Positions 7,584 through 11,764 of a stretch of 11,764 bases of DNA are shown here, piece after piece. The notes below the pieces were generated by a model. That model was not told the DNA's origin. It saw nothing but the letters and a program-made list of their open reading frames with translations, and did not search any database. Numbering within the stretch: the first letter of the stretch is position 1; the number at the start of each line of letters is the position of its first letter. This DNA comes from Candidatus Colimorpha onthohippi. GTDB taxonomy: Bacteria; Bacteroidota; Bacteroidia; Bacteroidales; P3. A program made the translations under genes and the position numbers. The DNA is taken from positions 1 through 11,764 of the forward strand of contig JAGHVA010000027.1 in NCBI GenBank assembly GCA_018064565.1, given 5' to 3'.

Positions 7584-7613
7584 ATGAGCATCAAACAAGC
7601 AATTAACATCTAA
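7584..7613 (+). other. Nine-codon mini-ORF in the leader with a duplicated start context
   Basis: ATG at 7584 opens a nine-residue frame, MSIKQAINI, ending in TAA at 7611-7613. The 13-base string TAAAAAATGAGCA at 7578-7590 is repeated exactly at 7624-7636, where it forms the start of the lipoprotein gene. It may be a small regulatory leader or merely a decoy start close to the predicted transcript 5' end. Confidence 0.35.
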
Positions 7614-7629
7614 AATAAGCATATAAAAA

Positions 7630-9423
7630 ATGAGCAAACACCTATTTTTCAAGTTGTTAACATTCGCCGTACTGGTCTCTGGACTATTGGTATCCTGCAA
7701 CCGGGAACAGGTGACAGACGAAGAAATTACTGAACTTCAAGAGCGTTTAGACAGCATTATGCTGCAATATGAGCGCCTAAAATCCGAAAGTTCCGATTTT
7801 ACTGGCACGCTCTCTGCCAAAGACAGCACCATCAATGCCCAAGCAGAGGAGATTCAGAGTTTACTTGCTCAACTTCGCAGCGCAAAAGCCAGTAACGGCA
7901 GTTCTGCCAACAACGGAGAAATCTCAAAATTACAGAAGGCAGTCCAAGCAAAAGAGAATCAAATCAAGAATTTGCAGGAGTTGTTATCCAAACAGACCAA
8001 AGAACTGGCGCAACTGCAGAAGGACGCAAAGACCAGCGGGAATGTAAGTGCCTCCTCCGATGCAAAGGCTCAAAAGCAGGTATCTGATTTGCAGACAAAA
8101 ATTGGCAAACAGGAAAATCAGATTAAAACCCTCAATGCGCAAATCAGTGATTTGAATGGTCGCATTTCAACATTGACCAGCCAAAACAAGGAGTATTCGG
8201 GCAAGAACAACTCTCTTACCACTAAAAACAACGAGTTGGATGCCCAAATCACCAAATTGCAGCAACAGGTAACCGATCTCAAAAAGCAAGTGTCTGCAGG
8301 TGCCGCAGCAACCGTATCTAACAACGATGCTCAAGTTGCAAAATACCGCAAACAAGTAACAAATCTGGAGAGTCAAGTATCTACATTGCAATCACAAAAC
8401 AAGACGCTTCAAGATCAGTTAACCTCGCTCAAGTCGCAAAACAACGCTAACGACAATGACGCCGAGGCAAAGACTGCCCAACTTGAATCGGAGATGGCTG
8501 CTATGCAGACCAAAACTGCCCAACTTGAAAACAAAATCAGCATGCTGAATCAGCAGTTGGCTGAACGCGACTCAAAGATAGCGGAGCTCAAAGCAACCAA
8601 TGCTAACGGTGCAGCCGAGCCTATTAAGAGCAATATTTCAGACAAGAGCGCAGACCTTTCTACTCAAATTGCGGCACTGCAACAGCAAGTCATCAACCAG
8701 CAGAACGAGATTGATGGATTGAATTCCGAATTAAGAGAGAAGAATGTTGAGCTCGAAAAAATGAAAGCAAGTGCTGGCAATGTGCAGGTATCGAACACGT
8801 CCGCCGAGAAGATTATGAGCACCAAAGGCTCGGTAAATCAGAAACTGGAGGCACTGCAAGAGCTCTGCAACAGTTATGCTGCTGAGATTGAGCGCTTGCG
8901 CGCAGAGAACGAGCAGTTGCGCAACGAAAACAGCCAACTTAAAGAGAATATCGCCGACAATGAGCGCAACGCACAAACTATCGCCAACGAAAACGAACGT
9001 CTGGCTCAGAAGGTAGCTTTGGCAAGCATCCTTGTAACCAACGATTTCGTTATCACCCCCGCCAAAAGCGTTAGCGGTGTAACCGTAAAAGCGACAGACA
9101 AAGCATCCAACACAACAGCCATCAAGATTGAATGCAAAATTCTCGACAACAATGTTGTTGACCCTGGCACAATCAGCATATATGCCCGTATATCCAATGC
9201 CAACAACCGTGTGGTCTGCAACGGTACACCAGAATCGTTCGACATGAATGGCACCACGATGCAGTACACGCTCAAACAAGACATTGAGTTCACTGGCTAT
9301 AGTCGTAAAGTCAACATGATATGGCGCAAACTTGAAAGCACCGAGATGCCAGCAGGCCTTTATTGGGTAGCCCTTTATGCCAATGGCTATGAGATTGGCA
9401 AGACAAGTTTCGTACTCAAATAA
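7630..9423 (+). CDS. Long coiled-coil lipoprotein with C-terminal beta domain
   Basis: A 597-residue lipoprotein of unknown function. The N-terminus MSKHLFFKLL then a hydrophobic core ends in the lipobox LVSC, with C23 as the acylated residue. No clear acidic surface-export signal follows the cysteine (CNREQ). Residues about 28-466 are heptad-rich, with Q, K, L, N and E dominant. They are broken by Ser/Asn/Gly/Ala-rich links near 84-97, 134-145, 221-233, 270-280, 322-340 and 380-392, suggesting a long segmented rod. Residues about 467-597 are beta-like and free of heptads (for example ITPAKSVSGVTVKATDK and MPAGLYWVALYANGYEIG) and could be a binding head. The rod may span part of the periplasm between the membrane anchor and the cell wall. 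murL begins one base after its stop, which ties it to peptidoglycan precursor genes. No named family is recognised. Confidence 0.88.
   Translation: MSKHLFFKLLTFAVLVSGLLVSCNREQVTDEEITELQERLDSIMLQYERLKSESSDFTGTLSAKDSTINAQAEEIQSLLAQLRSAKASNGSSANNGEISKLQKAVQAKENQIKNLQELLSKQTKELAQLQKDAKTSGNVSASSDAKAQKQVSDLQTKIGKQENQIKTLNAQISDLNGRISTLTSQNKEYSGKNNSLTTKNNELDAQITKLQQQVTDLKKQVSAGAAATVSNNDAQVAKYRKQVTNLESQVSTLQSQNKTLQDQLTSLKSQNNANDNDAEAKTAQLESEMAAMQTKTAQLENKISMLNQQLAERDSKIAELKATNANGAAEPIKSNISDKSADLSTQIAALQQQVINQQNEIDGLNSELREKNVELEKMKASAGNVQVSNTSAEKIMSTKGSVNQKLEALQELCNSYAAEIERLRAENEQLRNENSQLKENIADNERNAQTIANENERLAQKVALASILVTNDFVITPAKSVSGVTVKATDKASNTTAIKIECKILDNNVVDPGTISIYARISNANNRVVCNGTPESFDMNGTTMQYTLKQDIEFTGYSRKVNMIWRKLESTEMPAGLYWVALYANGYEIGKTSFVLK
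8473..8556 (+). repeat. 42-bp (two-heptad) internal repeat in the coiled coil
   Basis: ACTGCCCAACTTGAA occurs at 8473-8487 and again at 8515-8529. The 42-base step is 14 residues, or exactly two heptads. The encoded units are TAQLESEMAAMQTK and TAQLENKISMLNQQ. This suggests that the rod grew by heptad-register duplication. Confidence 0.6.
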
Positions 9424-9424
9424 G

Positions 9425-10777
9425 ATGAATAACCAACGCAACTTCAACACTTTTCGGATGATGTTTCCGGAATTAGTGTACCAAAGTTACCACTATAATG
9501 TGCAGCCCGATGGGCTGCACATTGCTTTTCAGTTTCAACTCAACCAACAACTGCGGTTTGAGCCAACTGCCTTTATTCCCAACCGGTCGTTTCTGAATTT
9601 CAACATTCCTACACAACAGTTAGACCTACTTGTGTTCAACATTGGAATGATTGAACTGATAAGCTATTGGAAAGCCTATTGTCCACCAATCATACGCATC
9701 GTTCCCCACACACTAACCGACCAACAAATTTCTTTTTGGAAGAAACTCTACTGGAATGGACTGGGCGAATTTTTTTATGTAAATCAAATCACGACATCCA
9801 TCAACGACTTCGTTACGATTGTCGCAAATGAGGGCACACCACTGACAGTTGCCGATTTTGACCAGATTGACAGCAGGCAATATCTTGTACCTGTAGGTGG
9901 CGGAAAAGACTCAGTGGTAACACTCGAATTGCTCCGCAGCCAACACCCTATTATGCCAGTCGTGATGAATCCTCGTGGCGCAACTATCGAATGCTGCAAG
10001 GTAGCAGGTTTTGATCGAAACCATTTTATCGAGATTCAACGCACAATCCATCCGCTCTTATTAGAACTCAACGCCAAAGGAGCCTTGAATGGCCACACTC
10101 CTTTCTCTGCCATGCTCGCCTTCTATACGCTACTGATTGCCGCATTATCGGGTAAAGGCAGTATCGCCTTGTCGAACGAAAACAGCGCCAACGAATCTAC
10201 TATTGTTGGCAGCACTGTCAACCATCAATATTCGAAAAGCATAGAGTTTGAGAACGATTTTCGCACTTATGTACGAAATTATATCGGCACCCAATTCAAT
10301 TATTTCAGTTTTCTGCGGCCATTGTCCGAACTTCAAATTGCAAAGTTGTTCTCACAATACCCCGCTTACCATCAGGTATTCAAGAGTTGCAATGTAGGCA
10401 GCAAACAAGACATCTGGTGCTGCGCATGTCCTAAATGTCTTTTTGCTTTTATCATACTATCACCCTTTTTGCCTCCCGACAAGTTAAAATCCATTTTTGG
10501 GGAAAATATTCTTGACGACACAAACTTGACATTAGCATTCAGACAATTGATAGGAGTAGAGCCGACAAAACCATTTGAATGTGTAGGGACTGTTGCAGAG
10601 GTTCACACTGCCTTGCGGCTTGCTTTAGGCAAATATAAGGAGCATTTGCCGCTTCTGCTACAAGATTTTGAACCCGACAGCCATTACGATGTACCTCTGA
10701 ATTCGGTTAGCGACAGCCATAATCTATCCTTACAGGAAATTATGTTGATACGCAAAGCTCTTGACTCAGACATATAA
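9425..10777 (+). CDS. murL: UDP-MurNAc-L-Ala-L-Glu epimerase (MurL)
   Basis: MurL uses ATP to invert the terminal L-glutamate of UDP-MurNAc-L-Ala-L-Glu to D-glutamate in the cytoplasm, the second step of the MurD2/MurL route to D-Glu in peptidoglycan. The start ATG at 9425 sits one base after the lipoprotein stop; an upstream in-frame ATG at 9377 would overlap that gene and add 16 unlikely residues. The 450-residue protein has a nucleotide-binding P-loop-like GGGKDS at 158-163 (adenylating PP-loop type), SNENSANES at 250-258, and a cysteine cluster WCCACPKC at 331-338 (C332, C333, C335, C338). This set matches the MurL family as I recall it. The next gene, eight bases on, is a MurD-type ligase, the pairing known from Xanthomonas. 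A perfect 12-bp hairpin lies early in the coding region at 9497-9523. Identification rests on motifs plus context. Confidence 0.85.
   Translation: MNNQRNFNTFRMMFPELVYQSYHYNVQPDGLHIAFQFQLNQQLRFEPTAFIPNRSFLNFNIPTQQLDLLVFNIGMIELISYWKAYCPPIIRIVPHTLTDQQISFWKKLYWNGLGEFFYVNQITTSINDFVTIVANEGTPLTVADFDQIDSRQYLVPVGGGKDSVVTLELLRSQHPIMPVVMNPRGATIECCKVAGFDRNHFIEIQRTIHPLLLELNAKGALNGHTPFSAMLAFYTLLIAALSGKGSIALSNENSANESTIVGSTVNHQYSKSIEFENDFRTYVRNYIGTQFNYFSFLRPLSELQIAKLFSQYPAYHQVFKSCNVGSKQDIWCCACPKCLFAFIILSPFLPPDKLKSIFGENILDDTNLTLAFRQLIGVEPTKPFECVGTVAEVHTALRLALGKYKEHLPLLLQDFEPDSHYDVPLNSVSDSHNLSLQEIMLIRKALDSDI
9497..9523 (+). promoter_or_regulatory. Perfect 12-bp hairpin inside murL, candidate attenuator
   Basis: AATGTGCAGCCC (9497-9508) pairs perfectly with GGGCTGCACATT (9512-9523) around the three-base loop GAT, with a possible extra T-G pair outside. 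GCTTTTC follows at once, giving terminator-like geometry. It begins 72 bases into murL, after a lipoprotein gene that could need higher expression than the two enzyme genes. It encodes NVQPDGLHI, so coding constraint is an alternative explanation. Confidence 0.5.
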
Positions 10778-10785
10778 ATTCTATT

Positions 10786-11601
10786 ATGATATACAAAGAG
10801 TCCGACTGGCACATCCTATTGGATGGCAAAAAGATCCTGATAGCGGGCTACGGCCGTGAGGGTCGCAGCAGCCAAACTTTTTTAAGCAAGTTGCTGCCCA
10901 CAGCAAATATTGATGTAGCCGATGGGAACAGCAATATCCAGTCGGCTGCGCCACACTACGACCTCATACTGAAGTCTCCTGGAATTCCGATGTCTGTCTT
11001 TGCGGATGTGTGCCCGTTACATAAGGTGTCATCTCAAAGCGACCTGTTCTTACAAGTATATCATAATCAAACCATAGGTATCACGGGCACCAAAGGCAAA
11101 AGTACCACCACCGAGCTTATAAACCACATGCTCGTAAATGGCCTACCGCTATCTCCCCGCCAATCAGACCAGCAGTTTACCAACGTAATAAAAGCTGGCA
11201 ATATGGGCATTCCGCTCTTCGATATCATTCCTCAGATGTCCGAATCAACCCTCGTCGTAGCAGAACTTTCGTGCCATCAACTCGAAAACATCCATTGCGC
11301 ACCACATATAAGCGTTCTCCTTAACTTGTTCCAAGAGCATTTAGACCATTACCCCAGCTATAGGCGCTATAAGATGGCAAAACTCAACATAGCGCTAAAA
11401 CAATACAAAAACGACCATTGCTTTTATTGTGCCGACAATCCTGATTTAACAGATCTTATCTCAGAGTTGCGCAAGCAAATCACATCGCAGATATCACCAT
11501 ACACTGCCACACTCGAACCGACAACTATACCCTACTCACCATCGCTGCAAGGCTTGCACAATCGCTCTAACGCAATCGTTGCCAAAATGGTAGCACAATA
11601 G
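10786..11601 (+). CDS. murD2: UDP-MurNAc-L-Ala-L-glutamate ligase (MurD2), first two domains, ends at in-frame TAG
   Basis: This MurD-family amide ligase would join glutamate to UDP-MurNAc-L-alanine using ATP. Beside murL it is best read as MurD2, which uses L-Glu. Visible motifs: GYGREGRSS at 21-29 in the N-terminal UDP-binding domain; the ATP P-loop GTKGKSTT at 101-108; ELSCHQLE at 160-167 (ELSSFQLE type); EHLDHYPSYRRYKMAK at 184-199 with the presumed carbamylated lysine K198; and GLHNRSNA at 254-261. At codon 272 the frame meets TAG (11599-11601), between the central domain and the C-terminal domain. A protein ending there would lack the whole glutamate-binding domain and should be inactive. 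The same frame continues immediately with MurD-type sequence, so the functional product would need the TAG to be read. It starts eight bases after murL. Canonical MurD is the alternative name. Confidence 0.82.
   Translation: MIYKESDWHILLDGKKILIAGYGREGRSSQTFLSKLLPTANIDVADGNSNIQSAAPHYDLILKSPGIPMSVFADVCPLHKVSSQSDLFLQVYHNQTIGITGTKGKSTTTELINHMLVNGLPLSPRQSDQQFTNVIKAGNMGIPLFDIIPQMSESTLVVAELSCHQLENIHCAPHISVLLNLFQEHLDHYPSYRRYKMAKLNIALKQYKNDHCFYCADNPDLTDLISELRKQITSQISPYTATLEPTTIPYSPSLQGLHNRSNAIVAKMVAQ
11599..11601 (+). other. murD2: In-frame TAG codon inside murD2, candidate suppressed amber
   Basis: Codon 272 is TAG with context CAA TAG ATG. No frameshift is involved. Aligned by eye with E. coli MurD (HNVANALAALALADAAGLP), the TAG falls at one ordinary non-catalytic helix position, usually Ala or another small or hydrophobic residue, with no gap needed on either side. 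Confidence 0.7.
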
Positions 11602-11764
11602 ATGGGCGTTGATGACGATGTGATTGAGCAGTCAATAAAAACATTCAAAGGGCTCCGCCACCGCATGGAGTATATCGGATGCTATCATAACATCCGATTT
11701 TACAACGACAGCATCTCGACCATACCAGCAGCCACCATGGCTGCCGTTGATGCGATTAAAGACG
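11602..11764 (+). CDS. murD2: MurD2 C-terminal domain, in frame after the TAG, cut by the window end
   Basis: This is the same frame as the upstream murD2 part, 54 codons with no stop before the window edge. It contains FKGLRHRMEY, the MurD family F-x-G-L-x-H-R motif that opens the C-terminal domain, then YNDSISTIP. Canonical MurD proteins have NDSKAT at that point. Replacement of the lysine segment by 'DSIST' fits my recollection of MurD2-type ligases and supports L-Glu use. Residues that bind the glutamate side chain lie further on, beyond the window. A separate start at the ATG right after the TAG (11602) is possible on paper but would make a fragment without an ATP site. Confidence 0.75.
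   Translation, partial: MGVDDDVIEQSIKTFKGLRHRMEYIGCYHNIRFYNDSISTIPAATMAAVDAIKD
11674..11698 (+). other. 8-bp hairpin plus T-tract downstream of the murD2 TAG
   Basis: ATCGGATG (11674-11681) pairs with CATCCGAT (11691-11698) across a nine-base loop, and TTT follows directly (11699-11701). It lies about 70 bases after the in-frame TAG inside the coding sequence. The shape resembles a weak intrinsic terminator, but hairpins of this size are expected about once per window by chance. Confidence 0.3.

Noticed and set aside
8731..9450. Long minus-strand open frame (239 codons) opposite the lipoprotein gene
   Set aside because: It lies antisense to a clear coding sequence with strong heptad composition, has no recognisable motif, and is explained by the codon bias of the plus-strand gene.
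1529..11601. Full reassignment of TAG to an amino acid across the genome
   Set aside because: dnaX and ligA end on TAG exactly where their families end. Reading those would add 38 and 33 unrelated codons, the first overlapping the next gene. Partial suppression fits better.

Overview
This window looks like a chromosomal segment of a Bacteroidales-type (Bacteroidota) bacterium. Three things suggest this. Two promoters carry the Bacteroidota -7 element TAnnTTTG. Gene starts have A-rich leaders rather than a consistent Shine-Dalgarno. The DnaX C-terminal domain, the PagL-like protein and the long coiled-coil lipoprotein also resemble proteins of that phylum. Taxonomy is inferred from memory of families, not from a search.

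Layout. Positions 1-220 are a non-coding, hairpin-rich repeat region resembling the REP-like intergenic repeats of Bacteroidales. Positions 221-442 are a leader with one recognisable promoter (-7 element at 334-341). A tightly packed plus-strand operon follows: dnaX (443-2185, interrupted by an in-frame TAG at 1529-1531), a CPA-type cation/proton antiporter (2203-3435), dapF (3465-4280), a PagL-like outer-membrane lipid A deacylase (4287-5369) and ligA (5366-7420, overlapping the previous stop by four bases). A 209-base gap holds a small hairpin, an AT-rich stretch and a second promoter (7544-7572). That promoter opens a second operon: a long coiled-coil lipoprotein (7630-9423), murL (9425-10777, one base later) and murD2 (10786 to beyond the window end, interrupted by an in-frame TAG at 11599-11601).

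How the genes work together. The first operon mixes replication (DnaX clamp loader, LigA ligase) with envelope genes (DapF makes meso-diaminopimelate, PagL-like trims lipid A). The second operon encodes the alternative D-glutamate route of peptidoglycan synthesis. MurD2 adds L-Glu to UDP-MurNAc-L-Ala, and MurL then epimerises that residue in an ATP-dependent reaction, replacing the racemase MurI plus MurD pair. The co-transcribed lipoprotein is probably a cell-envelope partner of unknown function.

Most striking observation. Two genes expected to be important, dnaX and murD2, are each interrupted by an in-frame TAG with no frameshift. Recognisable family sequence resumes in the same frame immediately after the TAG. 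In dnaX the TAG sits exactly where the tau-only region begins, so termination would give a gamma-like clamp-loader protein and read-through a tau-like one. In murD2 termination would remove the whole C-terminal domain. Yet dnaX and ligA also end naturally on TAG, so full reassignment does not fit well. The two internal TAGs are followed by A and the two terminal TAGs by C or T, which is the direction known for leaky versus tight amber contexts in bacteria. Suppression or programmed read-through of UAG is therefore the main hypothesis. Sequencing error or recent nonsense mutation is the main alternative.
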